The notes under the pieces are model-generated. The model ran no database searches. It saw only the letters and a list, made by a program, of their open reading frames with translations, and had not been told where the DNA came from. A DNA stretch of 64,000 nt from Salinimicrobium terrae DSM 17865 (GTDB taxonomy: Bacteria > Bacteroidota > Bacteroidia > Flavobacteriales > Flavobacteriaceae), in NCBI RefSeq assembly GCF_000424665.1, contig NZ_AUKI01000011.1, positions 186,001 through 250,000 on the forward strand, given 5' to 3'. Numbering within the stretch: position 1 is the first letter of the stretch; the number at the start of each line of letters is the position of its first letter. The position numbers and the translations under genes are program-made. Below are positions 26,628 to 35,673 of the stretch, one piece after another.

Positions 26628-27110
26628 TTAAGAGGAATACAGCCCCAGGTGCCTAAGGATTATCAATAACTGGCCGCTGTGATAGGCAGTATGTTCAATG
26701 ACCAGGAGGATCTCTCTTAAAAAAGTATGCTCTTCCCCTGAAGGAACAGGCTCAAGAAGATCTTTTTCTTCAGAAAGAATAAGTTTTTCCAGTTCTTTCC
26801 TGTCATTGAAATAAGCAGTTTTAAGTTGATCCCACTCGGTTTTGTCATTAGGTGTCTGTTGGGCAGGCCAATAATCCTCGGGCCATTGCGGGGCTTGGTA
26901 ATCGGAATTCTTACAGTACTCTAAAATGTCATCTTGAGTAAACTTTATATGGTAGAACAATTCATAAAAGGAATATGGAAGTCCTGCAGGTCGCTTTCCA
27001 AGTTCAGAAAATGGCATTTTCTCAAGCATTTTTTCAATGGGTAAAAAAGCTTCACCTCCACGTAGGTGTTTCACCAATGTCTCTCTTAAGTTATCAGCTA
27101 CGGAATCCAT
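26628..27110 (-). CDS. DinB-superfamily protein
   Basis: 160 residues, four-helix bundle of the DinB/YfiT type, with His positions in ELFYHIKF, VIEHTAYHSGQLLIILRHLG that usually bind a metal. Members act as thiol-dependent transferases or are uncharacterised; the bacillithiol gene bshB1 elsewhere in the window would fit a bacillithiol transferase, which is inference. The ATG at 27110 is preferred over 27143 because a perfect -7 box lies between them. Confidence 0.85.
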   Translation of the reverse strand: MDSVADNLRETLVKHLRGGEAFLPIEKMLEKMPFSELGKRPAGLPYSFYELFYHIKFTQDDILEYCKNSDYQAPQWPEDYWPAQQTPNDKTEWDQLKTAYFNDRKELEKLILSEEKDLLEPVPSGEEHTFLREILLVIEHTAYHSGQLLIILRHLGLYSS

Positions 27111-27117
27111 AAAGTGC

Positions 27118-27125
27118 CAAATATA
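27118..27125 (-). promoter_or_regulatory. -7 box of the DinB gene (leaderless arrangement)
   Basis: Minus strand TATATTTG, a perfect TAnnTTTG, ending 7 bases before the ATG at 27110. It excludes the longer start at 27143 and predicts a leaderless or nearly leaderless mRNA. No good TTTG at 19 bases. Confidence 0.55.
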
Positions 27126-27209
27126 TCTCCTAAAAATACTCAATAATGGGTATTGTAGCCTCTGTTTTAAAGAAATATATTTCCCCTCTTAAAACTCAAA
27201 ATTCATTCT

Positions 27210-27875
27210 ATGAAAATAAAAACTACTTCAATTGGTACTTTGCTGCTGGCCTGCTTTCTTACTTTCTCCCACACTGCGCAAGCTCAGACAGATATTCCTG
27301 AAGAAAGGGATTATAAAGTGAGACCGGTGCGCCTGGGCGTAAAAATCGGATTTCCTAATATAGTCGGGGGAAATCTTGAATATGTCACCCCTCTATTTAA
27401 TGACCGGCTTGCCGTTAGCCTGGATTATTCTACCATAAAATCTGATTGGTTTCTTTCTGAAGAAGAAGGCAGCGGTACTGAAACTACAGAAGCCAATTTC
27501 TCTTATATTGAAGGAGGTTTGAATTATTACTTTTTTAAGGCAGGAAAGGGTTTGTACGGTGGGTTGGGTTATAATAGATTCAAATTTGATGGAGAGATCT
27601 CTGTTGAAAATGACGGTAAGGAGGGCACAGGTCAAATAGATTACAATCAAAGCTCATTCAATATAAAGCTAGGAGCAAAAATTGGCGGCTTATTCTATTT
27701 AAGACCAGAAATTGGTTATTCCTTTACTTCACTGCCTAAAACATTTGATTACATAGCCCAATACGATGATGGCACTTCCGAAACAGAGACCTTTGATCTT
27801 GTCGAAGAATTCTCATTTCCAGACATCTTCTTTCAAGGATTTATGGCAAATATTGGAATAGGCTTTGCGTTTTAA
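27210..27875 (+). CDS. Outer-membrane beta-barrel protein, small
   Basis: 221 residues with a signal peptide (LLACFLTFSHTAQAQ) and alternating polar/hydrophobic strands ending in an aromatic-terminated last strand (FMANIGIGFAF), as in OmpW/OmpA-like 8-stranded barrels. Repeated pieces such as LAVSLDYSTIKSDWF, EGGLNYYFFKAGKGLYGGLGYN and IKLGAKIGGLFYLRPEIGYSF fit strand-turn-strand hairpins. Specific function unknown. Terminated by a very strong hairpin. Confidence 0.82.
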   Translation: MKIKTTSIGTLLLACFLTFSHTAQAQTDIPEERDYKVRPVRLGVKIGFPNIVGGNLEYVTPLFNDRLAVSLDYSTIKSDWFLSEEEGSGTETTEANFSYIEGGLNYYFFKAGKGLYGGLGYNRFKFDGEISVENDGKEGTGQIDYNQSSFNIKLGAKIGGLFYLRPEIGYSFTSLPKTFDYIAQYDDGTSETETFDLVEEFSFPDIFFQGFMANIGIGFAF

Positions 27876-27899
27876 TCGTGCAGTTTGCGCTAATGACAT

Positions 27900-27937
27900 A
27901 AAAAGGGGCTAAAGAATACAATCTTTAGCCCCTTTTT
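27900..27937. terminator. Bidirectional intrinsic terminator
   Basis: Perfect 16-bp stem AAAAAGGGGCTAAAGA / TCTTTAGCCCCTTTTT with a 6-base loop; A-run on one side and T-run on the other, so it serves the barrel-protein gene and the leftward small membrane-protein gene. Confidence 0.95.
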
Positions 27938-27968
27938 GATGTTAATAAATTTAAAGAAAATCCAGGAT

Positions 27969-28142
27969 TTAAACTCTTCCTTTTAGAGCGTTAAAGGCCC
28001 AAGAAACTATGAAGAAGCCAATGCCGGCTGTAGAGAAACCTATGGCATAGTCTCTGTACTTTAAGACTCCCAGTAAAACCAGGGCTATTCCAACCAGGAG
28101 CATACAAAAGGATGCCCACCCAAAAATTGTATTTTTATTCAT
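27969..28142 (-). CDS. Small CAL67264-family membrane protein
   Basis: 57 residues, two membrane spans: FCMLLVGIALVLLGVL and AIGFSTAGIGFFIVSWAF, with a short basic tail (NALKGRV). The sequence starts MNKNTIFGWASF and matches my memory of a family of tiny flavobacterial membrane proteins named after a Gramella forsetii locus (CAL67264). Function unknown. It ends 32 bases from the bidirectional terminator and begins in the 233-base spacer before the carboxyltransferase gene, so it is likely expressed on its own. Confidence 0.8.
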   Translation of the reverse strand: MNKNTIFGWASFCMLLVGIALVLLGVLKYRDYAIGFSTAGIGFFIVSWAFNALKGRV

Positions 28143-28374
28143 TCCCATAATAATAGCAAGTAGTTAATTGAATGGCAGTCTTTACCAAATGGAGGTAAAA
28201 GTAGTGTTTGTGGAACAACCTCTCCTATGACAAATATCGCATTTTAATATGTTTTTTTAAAGAATTTTAGTTTCAGGGTTTTTGTATTTTAGCATCCACT
28301 CAAAAAATTGGATATTTTGGAATGAGCCAATACTGTTCAATTTTAATCTACAAATCGACTTTTAGAGCTTATAA

Positions 28375-30003
28375 ATGGATATTGAATTCAACAAGAACGA
28401 AGACCACAACAAACTATTAGTTTCAGATCTTAAGCAGCGCCTGAAGCAGGTAAAACTGGGAGGCGGGGAAAAACGCATCGCCAAGCATCACGCTAAAGGA
28501 AAAATGACAGCACGGGAACGGGTAGATTATTTACTTGATGATGCAAATCAAGCCATTGAAATAGGTGCTTTCGTGGGAGAAGGAATGTACGAAGAGCACG
28601 GCGGCTGCCCAAGTGGAGGCGTTGTGGTAAAGATTGGAAAGATCTCCGGTAAACAATGTATAGTTGTTGCCAATGACGCCACAGTGAAAGCCGGTGCCTG
28701 GTTTCCAATTACCGCAAAGAAAAATCTAAGGGCCCAGGAGATCTCTATTGAAAATAGATTACCTATTATTTATCTGGTGGATTCTGCAGGAGTATACCTG
28801 CCTATGCAGGATGAGATCTTCCCCGATAAAGAACACTTCGGAAGAATTTTCAGAAATAACGCCGTGATGAGCAGTATGGGGATTACCCAGATTTCTGCGG
28901 TTATGGGAAGTTGTGTTGCCGGTGGCGCTTACCTTCCTATTATGAGTGATGAAGCTTTAATAGTTGAGAAAACGGGAAGTATTTTTCTTGCGGGAAGTTA
29001 CCTGGTCAAAGCCGCCATTGGAGAATCTATTGACAATGAAACCCTTGGTGGAGCTACTACTCACAGCGAAATTAGCGGAGTTACAGATTATAAAGCTAAA
29101 GATGACAAGGATGCCCTGGAAACCATAAAAAGTCTTATCGATAAAATTGGGGACAGTGACAAAGCAGGATATAATCGAAAAAAACCAATAAAACCCGCAA
29201 AAGACCCACAGGATATCTATGGAATTCTTCCAAAGCAACGAAATGAGCAATATGACATGAAGGAGATCATAGCGCGACTCGTGGATGATTCAGAATTTCA
29301 GGAATATAAAGAAGACTATGGCCAGACAATAATAACAGCTTATGCCCGAATTGACGGCTGGGCAGTAGGAATAGTGGCGAACCAGCGAAAGATCGTCAAA
29401 AGTGGCAAAAAAGAAATGCAGTTTGGAGGAGTGATCTATTCAGATTCTGCCGACAAAGCAACCCGTTTTATTGCAAATTGTAACCAAAAGAAGATTCCGC
29501 TGGTATTTCTTCAGGATGTTACGGGATTTATGGTTGGAAGTAAGAGTGAACACGGCGGAATCATTAAAGACGGTGCAAAAATGGTAAATGCTGTTAGTAA
29601 TTCAGTAGTTCCAAAATTTACCATTATCATTGGGAACTCTTATGGAGCCGGTAATTATGCTATGTGTGGAAAAGCCTATGATCCCCGACTTATTTTCGCC
29701 TGGCCAAGTGCAGAACTCGCCGTAATGGGTGGAACACAGGCAGCCAAAGTACTTGCTCAAATAGAAACAGCCTCAATGGCAAAAAAAGGTGAAAAAGTAG
29801 ATGCCGAAAAAGAAAAGGAGGTTTTTGACAAAATCAAAGCAAGGTACGACCGGCAAACTTCGGCATATTACGCTGCCGCACATTTATGGACAGATGCCGT
29901 GATCGATCCCCTTGATACCAGGAAGTGGATTTCTACAGGAATTGAAGCAGCCAATCATGCCCCAATTGAAAAAGATTTTAACCTGGGAGTGATCCAGACC
30001 TAA
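28375..30003 (+). CDS. Biotin-dependent acyl-CoA carboxylase, carboxyltransferase (beta) subunit
   Basis: 542 residues of the crotonase-like carboxyltransferase family (propionyl-/methylcrotonyl-CoA carboxylase beta). Two halves: N-terminal with KMTARERVDYLLD, YEEHGGCPSGGVVVKIG and VMGSCVAGGAYLPIMSDEA; C-terminal with GGVIYSDSADKATRFI, QDVTGFMVGSKSEHGGIIKDGAKM and NSYGAGNYAMCGKAYDPRL. The spacing of motifs resembles methylcrotonyl-CoA carboxylase beta, used in leucine breakdown, but the biotin carboxylase/BCCP partner is not in the window, so substrate stays open. The M1 peptidase follows after 12 bases. Confidence 0.88.
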   Translation: MDIEFNKNEDHNKLLVSDLKQRLKQVKLGGGEKRIAKHHAKGKMTARERVDYLLDDANQAIEIGAFVGEGMYEEHGGCPSGGVVVKIGKISGKQCIVVANDATVKAGAWFPITAKKNLRAQEISIENRLPIIYLVDSAGVYLPMQDEIFPDKEHFGRIFRNNAVMSSMGITQISAVMGSCVAGGAYLPIMSDEALIVEKTGSIFLAGSYLVKAAIGESIDNETLGGATTHSEISGVTDYKAKDDKDALETIKSLIDKIGDSDKAGYNRKKPIKPAKDPQDIYGILPKQRNEQYDMKEIIARLVDDSEFQEYKEDYGQTIITAYARIDGWAVGIVANQRKIVKSGKKEMQFGGVIYSDSADKATRFIANCNQKKIPLVFLQDVTGFMVGSKSEHGGIIKDGAKMVNAVSNSVVPKFTIIIGNSYGAGNYAMCGKAYDPRLIFAWPSAELAVMGGTQAAKVLAQIETASMAKKGEKVDAEKEKEVFDKIKARYDRQTSAYYAAAHLWTDAVIDPLDTRKWISTGIEAANHAPIEKDFNLGVIQT

Positions 30004-30015
30004 TACCTCTCAAAA

Positions 30016-31656
30016 ATGCGATTTTCAGCTTATCTTTTACTTATGGTTTTTATTACTGCTCCTTTACAGGCACAGGTAGTGACTAATAAAATCGAATTCA
30101 CAGAAGCAGATACCCTTCGTGGTTCTTTACGGCCCGAAAGAAGCTATGATGTCCTCAAGTACAATTTACAGGTAAAGGTGGAACCCGAAAATAAGTTCAT
30201 TTCAGGCTATAACACAATTAGCTTTCAGGCCGAAGAAGACCTGCCGGTAATGCAGGTAGATCTTTTCAGAAATATGAAAGTGGATTCTATTCTCTTCCGT
30301 GGAAAAAGAATGGATTTTGACCGGCAGCATGATGCTGTTTTCATTGATTTGGAACCAAAAGTGGAAAAAAATGCTGTTGATTCCATCCGGTTTTTCTATT
30401 CAGGAAATCCCATAGTTGCAAAGAATGCTCCCTGGGACGGAGGTTTTGTTTTCGAAAAGGATGAGCAAGGAAATCCCTGGATCGCGGTTGCCGTACAAGG
30501 AACAGGTGCCAGTCTTTGGTATCCCAATAAAGATCACCAGAGCGACGAACCCGAAGAAGTCCTTATTGGGGTTGCAGTGCCCAACGACCTCATGAACGTT
30601 TCCAACGGAAGATTTGTAGGGAAAGAAGTTCTCGATGATGGTTTCACCCGCTGGAACTGGAAGGTGAATAACCCCATAAACAATTACAATATTGTAGTGA
30701 ACATTGGTAATTATGTTCATTTTAAAGATCAATTTCGGCACCTTGATCTCGACTACTACGTTCTACCCTACAACCTGGAAAAAGCAAAAAAGCAATTTGA
30801 AGAGGTAAAATTCATGATGAACTGCTTTTACGAAAAATTTGGAGCTTATCCCTTTGAAGAAGATGGTTTCAAACTAGTGGAAACTCCTTACCTGGGGATG
30901 GAACATCAAAGCGCGGTCGCCTATGGGAATCAATATAAGATGGGTTACCTGGGGAACGACCTGAGCGGGACAGGAATAGGTCTTAAGTGGGATTTTATTA
31001 TTATCCATGAGACTGGACATGAATGGTTTGGAAACAGCATTACAGCAGAGGATATTGCCGACATGTGGATTCATGAAGGTTTCACCGCTTATTCTGAAGC
31101 TGTATACATAGAATGCCGTTGGGGAAAAGAGGAAGCACTTGAATATCTTAAAGGAGTAAGAAACAACATCAGCAACACAAAAAAGATCATTGGTACCTAT
31201 GGAGTGAATAGTGAAGGGTCGGGAGATATGTATTATAAAGGGTCCAACCTGTTGAACAACATAAGAAGCATTTATAATGACGATGAATTGTGGTGGAAAA
31301 CTCTAAAAGATTATTCCGAAGCCAACCGCCATAAGATCATCACTACTCAAACTACCGAAGATTTTTTCAATGCTGCCATTGAGTACGATTTGGAGCCGGT
31401 ATTCGATCAATATCTAAGACACGCTGCTTTACCCGAATTACAGTTTAAAAAAGAAGGAGATCACATCCTTTATAAATGGCAGGCAGATGTTGACGGTTTT
31501 AATATGCCTGTAGATGTTATCATCAAAGGAAAAGAAATCCGCCTCTACCCTAACCAAAAATGGCAAAAACTAAAGCAACAGATAAATTCTCCTGAGGAAG
31601 TACAGGTAAAAGAGAAGGAGTTTTATATTAAGCGTACAAACCTGAAACAAGTTTAA
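30016..31656 (+). CDS. Exported M1-family metallopeptidase
   Basis: 546 residues with a signal peptide (YLLLMVFITAPLQAQ). M1 fold: N-terminal domain with KYNLQVKVEPENKFISGYN, substrate-binding GMEHQSAVAYGNQY (the GxMEN equivalent, here GMEHQ), zinc site HETGHEWFGN (HExxH about 336-340) with the third ligand Glu in WIHEGFTAYSE about 19 residues on. The C-terminal helical domain is short, normal for the bacterial M1 subgroup lacking it. Likely a periplasmic aminopeptidase. Twelve bases after the carboxyltransferase gene; probably co-transcribed. Confidence 0.93.
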   Translation: MRFSAYLLLMVFITAPLQAQVVTNKIEFTEADTLRGSLRPERSYDVLKYNLQVKVEPENKFISGYNTISFQAEEDLPVMQVDLFRNMKVDSILFRGKRMDFDRQHDAVFIDLEPKVEKNAVDSIRFFYSGNPIVAKNAPWDGGFVFEKDEQGNPWIAVAVQGTGASLWYPNKDHQSDEPEEVLIGVAVPNDLMNVSNGRFVGKEVLDDGFTRWNWKVNNPINNYNIVVNIGNYVHFKDQFRHLDLDYYVLPYNLEKAKKQFEEVKFMMNCFYEKFGAYPFEEDGFKLVETPYLGMEHQSAVAYGNQYKMGYLGNDLSGTGIGLKWDFIIIHETGHEWFGNSITAEDIADMWIHEGFTAYSEAVYIECRWGKEEALEYLKGVRNNISNTKKIIGTYGVNSEGSGDMYYKGSNLLNNIRSIYNDDELWWKTLKDYSEANRHKIITTQTTEDFFNAAIEYDLEPVFDQYLRHAALPELQFKKEGDHILYKWQADVDGFNMPVDVIIKGKEIRLYPNQKWQKLKQQINSPEEVQVKEKEFYIKRTNLKQV

Positions 31657-31773
31657 AAAAGCCTTTTTTGGCGCCTTATGCAACTTCTTTCTGAATCTTA
31701 ATAGATTGGAATTTATTTGATGATTCTTATGCCCAGAGGCAGTTTAATTCTTTTGTAAAAGATTCCTTATTAC

Positions 31774-32886
31774 CTAGTTCATCCTGCTTTTTAATGTATT
31801 GGCACGATGAATCTTGCCGTTAGCAGTTTCTTCAAATTTCTCCACAAAATATATCTTTTTAGGAATCTCAAATTTTCCGAGTTTACGACAGGCTTTGATC
31901 TCTCTTTCCAGATGATTTAAAGAAACTTCAGAAAATTCACTTTCCACCATCAATACCAGTTTTTCTCCAAGTGCCGGATCTGGCAATGAGGTAATAAAGA
32001 ACCGGTGTGCAATAATTGGAGCCAACTTGGCTTCGATTTCTTCAGGATGTAGCTTCACCCCACCGGAATTAATAACGTTGTCAATTCTTCCTTTCCAGAC
32101 AAAACTGTTTTCAGAAATGAGATCTACAACATCATTTGTCACCAAAGTGTCCTCAGTTAACTGGGGTGCATCGATTACAAGACAACTCCTGTCATCAATA
32201 TCAACTTTAACGTTTGGGAGAGTGGTAAAGGGAAGAGGGTCCTCCTGTGCCTCACCTTTTGCATTTACGCGACGGGCGGCAATATGGGAAACGGTTTCGG
32301 TCATTCCATAGGTCTCATAGACTTCTGTTCCTATCCCCTGAACCAGGTTGCGCAGGTTACTTGACACGGCTCCCCCTCCAACTATCAATTTTTTAATGAG
32401 GTGAAGACGGCTAAGAGAATTATCCAGCTGGAATGGTGTCATGGCACAAAAATCATAGATCTTAAAAATACGGTCCAGCGGATTTGCCTTTGGCAATTCA
32501 AGGTCAAGTTTCCAGCCTAAAAGCATAGCCCGAACCAACATCATTTTACCGGCGATGAAATTTACAGGTAAACAATGCAGCGCTGTAGTACCTGGCCCCA
32601 GATCAAAGAACTTCCCTGTTGCCCGGGCACTATTTACCATTTGCTGTTTTTTAATAAAAATTTTCTTTGGGGGACAGGTGGAGCCCGATGTCTTTACTTC
32701 AATATATTCCTTATCATTAAGCCAGTCAAGCAGAAAACTCCCGGCGTGGCCTTCATAAGGTTCTCCTTCTTTGATAAGACTATAGGCTACTGCAGCTAGT
32801 TCTTCATTACTATAATACAGGCCATTAAGCCTGAATTCTGGATGTGTCTCAGGTAAGCTAAATTTAGTTTGCATCACTTTCGTCAT
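31774..32886 (-). CDS. menE: O-succinylbenzoate-CoA ligase, short Bacteroidetes form
   Basis: 370 residues, acyl-CoA-synthetase fold but lacking about 80-100 residues of the N-terminal part found in most MenE. The ATP loop is KTSGSTCPPKKIFIKK (here CPP where GxP is usual), then TYGMTETVSHIAARR, WKGRIDNVINSGGVKLHPEEIE and the C-terminal ANGKIHRANTLK with the catalytic Lys. Its place in a cluster with menA and menC supports menaquinone synthesis. The start could also be ATG at 32874. Confidence 0.85.
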   Translation of the reverse strand: MTKVMQTKFSLPETHPEFRLNGLYYSNEELAAVAYSLIKEGEPYEGHAGSFLLDWLNDKEYIEVKTSGSTCPPKKIFIKKQQMVNSARATGKFFDLGPGTTALHCLPVNFIAGKMMLVRAMLLGWKLDLELPKANPLDRIFKIYDFCAMTPFQLDNSLSRLHLIKKLIVGGGAVSSNLRNLVQGIGTEVYETYGMTETVSHIAARRVNAKGEAQEDPLPFTTLPNVKVDIDDRSCLVIDAPQLTEDTLVTNDVVDLISENSFVWKGRIDNVINSGGVKLHPEEIEAKLAPIIAHRFFITSLPDPALGEKLVLMVESEFSEVSLNHLEREIKACRKLGKFEIPKKIYFVEKFEETANGKIHRANTLKSRMN

Positions 32887-32929
32887 ATTTAACGCTTAAT
32901 TGCTAAAGTTAACGAATTGTTCAGAAAAT

Positions 32930-33874
32930 CTAAATTTCTTCAGGATACTTTATACTTTCCGGGGGACTCACCTTTCCAAAGAGTTTCTCTTTCCAGTTAT
33001 TCCAGCGATAAGTTTTTGCCATAAGCAAAAGAAAGACCGGGTAAACGATAAGTATGGGCAGTAGTATATCCAGCCCTGCCGAAGGATCTGAAATATCTTT
33101 TAAAACAGAATTTGTCTCAAACGCAGTCCAGTCGGCCGTTACCAGCAAGGCACCAATGAGGTTATTACCGGCGTGGAATCCCAGGGCGAGCTCAAGACCT
33201 TCGTCCATAAGGGCCATTATTCCAAGCAGAAAACCGGTGCCAATATAATATACCATTATGATATAACCCAGTTTTGCGACCTCCGGATTAAAAATATGCA
33301 TACCTCCAAAGACTACAGAAGTAATAACCAACGGAACCCACCTGTTCCCTGCCAATACACCTATTCCCTGCATAAGATAACCTCTGAAAAGGTATTCCTC
33401 AAAACTGGTTTGCAAGGGTATCATGACGAGAGCAATAGCTGCAAGAATTAGAAAAGGCACCATATTAAAATTCCATATGTAGTCCTCGGGTTGCATATTA
33501 TAATCAATGATGGTTGTAACTATGGTAAATACAGCCACTATACTAAATCCAAAGAAAAACCTCCCCCAGTCAACTTTCTTGCGGGAAGTGGTGGCGTCTT
33601 TTATCTTTTGATTGTGTAAAACTTTGACTACAAAAAAAAGGGTTGCCAGTCCCACGGCAAAAGATAACAGTAGTAGAAAAAAATTAAGATTTGAATCCAG
33701 AACCCGCATCATTTCTGCCTGCGTGAGTGTAAGCACTTCTGGCCCCGCTTCAAAAAATAAAGCTGCCATAAAAGGCAATGACCCAAATAATTGCCAGCCT
33801 AAAAAAATTATTATTAGGCCAATAAAATATCGCCACCAATCAGTCTTTGCCTTGTATGCCTGCTTTATAAACAT
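32930..33874 (-). CDS. CPBP-family intramembrane metalloprotease
   Basis: 314 residues with eight or so membrane spans. CPBP/Abi motifs are present: FEEYLFRGYLMQ (EExxxR) and FGGMHIFNPEV (FxxxH), and FHAGNNLIGALL (HxxxN). These are the catalytic positions of Rce1-like proteases. It lies between menC (5-base gap) and menE in the menaquinone operon; the link to menaquinone is not explained by any known pathway. Substrates of bacterial members are mostly unknown. Confidence 0.88.
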   Translation of the reverse strand: MFIKQAYKAKTDWWRYFIGLIIIFLGWQLFGSLPFMAALFFEAGPEVLTLTQAEMMRVLDSNLNFFLLLLSFAVGLATLFFVVKVLHNQKIKDATTSRKKVDWGRFFFGFSIVAVFTIVTTIIDYNMQPEDYIWNFNMVPFLILAAIALVMIPLQTSFEEYLFRGYLMQGIGVLAGNRWVPLVITSVVFGGMHIFNPEVAKLGYIIMVYYIGTGFLLGIMALMDEGLELALGFHAGNNLIGALLVTADWTAFETNSVLKDISDPSAGLDILLPILIVYPVFLLLMAKTYRWNNWKEKLFGKVSPPESIKYPEEI

Positions 33875-33879
33875 TTTTT

Positions 33880-34914
33880 TTATAGATTAAATTGCCATTG
33901 CTTTGTGGATCTGTACCACAAATTCCCGTTTTCCACTTCCAGTGGGGCTTCAAAATTATTGGTGTAAAGGCCTCCGGTTCCAAGACCTTGTGGCATTTGA
34001 TTGTTTAGTGTAAAAGTGTGTTGTGCAATTGCATTTAAACCCACATTGCTCTCCAACGCACTCGTGATCCACCAGCCGGTTTTCTGCTCCCGTGCAAGGT
34101 CGATCCACTCTTCTGTCCCTTTAAATCCGCCAATGAGGCTAGGCTTAAAAATGATATATTGAGGTTGTATTGTTTGTAGAAGTTTCTGCTTTTCTGTTAC
34201 AGCAGTAACTCCTATTAGTTCCTCATCAAGAGCTATAGGCAGGGGCGTTTTCACACAAAGAGCAGCCATTTCCTGCAACTGGCCCTGTTTTATGGGTTGT
34301 TCAATGCTATGAAGCTCCAGTTCACTAAGCCGCTTCAGTTTCTCCATTGCTTCGGAAGGCTTGAAAGCACCATTGGCATCAACTCTTATTTCAATTTCTT
34401 CGGAAGGAAATTCTTTTCGGATAAACTTCAGCAGACTTATCTCAGTTTTAAAATCTATAGCGCCGATTTTCAGCTTAATACACCTGAAGCCCTCTTTTAT
34501 CTTCTGAATAATCTGCTCCTTCATAAATTGTTCCTCTCCCATCCATACAAGTCCGTTAATTGGAATGGATTCTTTGCCACGGGTAAATCCTGAAGGGAAC
34601 AACAGAAAAGGATCTTCAGCTTTCAAAGATCTAAAGGCCATTTCCACTCCAAACTGAATGCTGGGAAATTCCCTGAGTTCTTCCCAAAGTTGCTCCATAC
34701 CAAGATCTATATGCTCACATACCCACTTCAGCTTTTCCTCATAATCGGGGCGATCGTCGTAACTAAGACTTCTTAAAATTCCGCATTCTCCAATTCCGGT
34801 TATGCCGTTTTTTTTCAGAATTAAAAACCAGGTTTCCTTTTCCGTAAGAATGCCCCGGGAAGTTCCGCTGGGGTGTTTAAAATTCAAAATATATTTATGG
34901 TATGTTGCCTGCAT
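33880..34914 (-). CDS. menC: o-Succinylbenzoate synthase
   Basis: 344 residues of the enolase superfamily that dehydrate SHCHC to o-succinylbenzoate. Visible: CIKLKIGAIDF (KxK catalytic lysines), RVDANGAFKP (first metal ligand Asp), HSIEQPIKQG (Glu), ALDEELIG (third ligand), and FKPSLIGG with the second catalytic Lys. The family is promiscuous, but the men neighbours support the menC call. Eight bases downstream of an MBL hydrolase gene. Confidence 0.92.
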   Translation of the reverse strand: MQATYHKYILNFKHPSGTSRGILTEKETWFLILKKNGITGIGECGILRSLSYDDRPDYEEKLKWVCEHIDLGMEQLWEELREFPSIQFGVEMAFRSLKAEDPFLLFPSGFTRGKESIPINGLVWMGEEQFMKEQIIQKIKEGFRCIKLKIGAIDFKTEISLLKFIRKEFPSEEIEIRVDANGAFKPSEAMEKLKRLSELELHSIEQPIKQGQLQEMAALCVKTPLPIALDEELIGVTAVTEKQKLLQTIQPQYIIFKPSLIGGFKGTEEWIDLAREQKTGWWITSALESNVGLNAIAQHTFTLNNQMPQGLGTGGLYTNNFEAPLEVENGNLWYRSTKQWQFNL

Positions 34915-34922
34915 TCAATTTT

Positions 34923-35603
34923 CTAAAGTTCAATACTTTCTCCTGTTTCAAGCAACATAAGATCTTTACCTTTTTCGTAAAATTTTCGTTTTGCTTCTTC
35001 ATGGTCAATTTCTATATAGCCAAAAGTATCATAGTGGCAGCCGAGCACTTTATCACACTGCACAAAATCACTGGCAATAATGGCATCTTCTATTCCCATG
35101 GTAAAATTGTCGCCAATTGGAAGGATCGCCAGGTCCAGCTTGGTGTGCATGGGAATAAGCTTCATATCCATAGTTAAAGCAGTATCTCCTGCGATGTAGA
35201 CGTTCTTGTGCTCCCCTTCAATTACGAATCCGCCGGGTTGGCCACCATAACTTCCGTCGGGAAAGGAACTGGTATGGATGGCATTGACGTATTTCACCGT
35301 TCCAAATTCAAAGTTCCATTTGCCGCCATGGTTAAGTGGATGCACCTCCAGGCCCTTATTCTCATAGTGGGTCGCAATTTCAAAGTTGCTAATGATCACT
35401 GCTCCGGTTCGTTTAGCAATGGCTTCAGCATCTAGAGTATGATCCTGGTGGGCATGGGTGAGCAAGATATAATCTGCTGTAAGATCATCAATATTCACCT
35501 TATCCTTAACCTTCTCGTTTCCGGAGATAAAAGGGTCTACCAAAAGATGAACTCCTTTAACTTCAATCGAAAATGTGCTATGAGCGTAATGAGTAATTTT
35601 CAT
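34923..35603 (-). CDS. UPF0173-type MBL-fold metal-dependent hydrolase
   Basis: 226 residues, cytoplasmic (no signal). Motifs: ILLTHAHQDHTLDAE (zinc ligands), YIAGDTALTMDMKLI (bridging Asp) and VLGCHYDTFGYIEID (His). UPF0173 proteins are conserved and of unknown function. It sits between menA (70-base gap holding a palindrome) and menC (8-base gap). No clear link to menaquinone synthesis. Confidence 0.9.
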   Translation of the reverse strand: MKITHYAHSTFSIEVKGVHLLVDPFISGNEKVKDKVNIDDLTADYILLTHAHQDHTLDAEAIAKRTGAVIISNFEIATHYENKGLEVHPLNHGGKWNFEFGTVKYVNAIHTSSFPDGSYGGQPGGFVIEGEHKNVYIAGDTALTMDMKLIPMHTKLDLAILPIGDNFTMGIEDAIIASDFVQCDKVLGCHYDTFGYIEIDHEEAKRKFYEKGKDLMLLETGESIEL

Positions 35604-35648
35604 GATATGATGTTTTCAAAACAAATTACGAAATCCTGAGGGAAAGAC

Positions 35649-35673
35649 CTTCCAAAAATGCCATTTTTAGAAG
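35649..35673. repeat. Palindrome of the TCAAAAATG-N-CATTTTTGA family at the menA stop
   Basis: Arms CTTCCAAAAATG and CATTTTTAGAAG (11 of 12 pair) around a central C; the right arm touches the last base of the menA stop codon. The operon continues leftwards beyond it, so it either attenuates or does not terminate. Confidence 0.8.
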
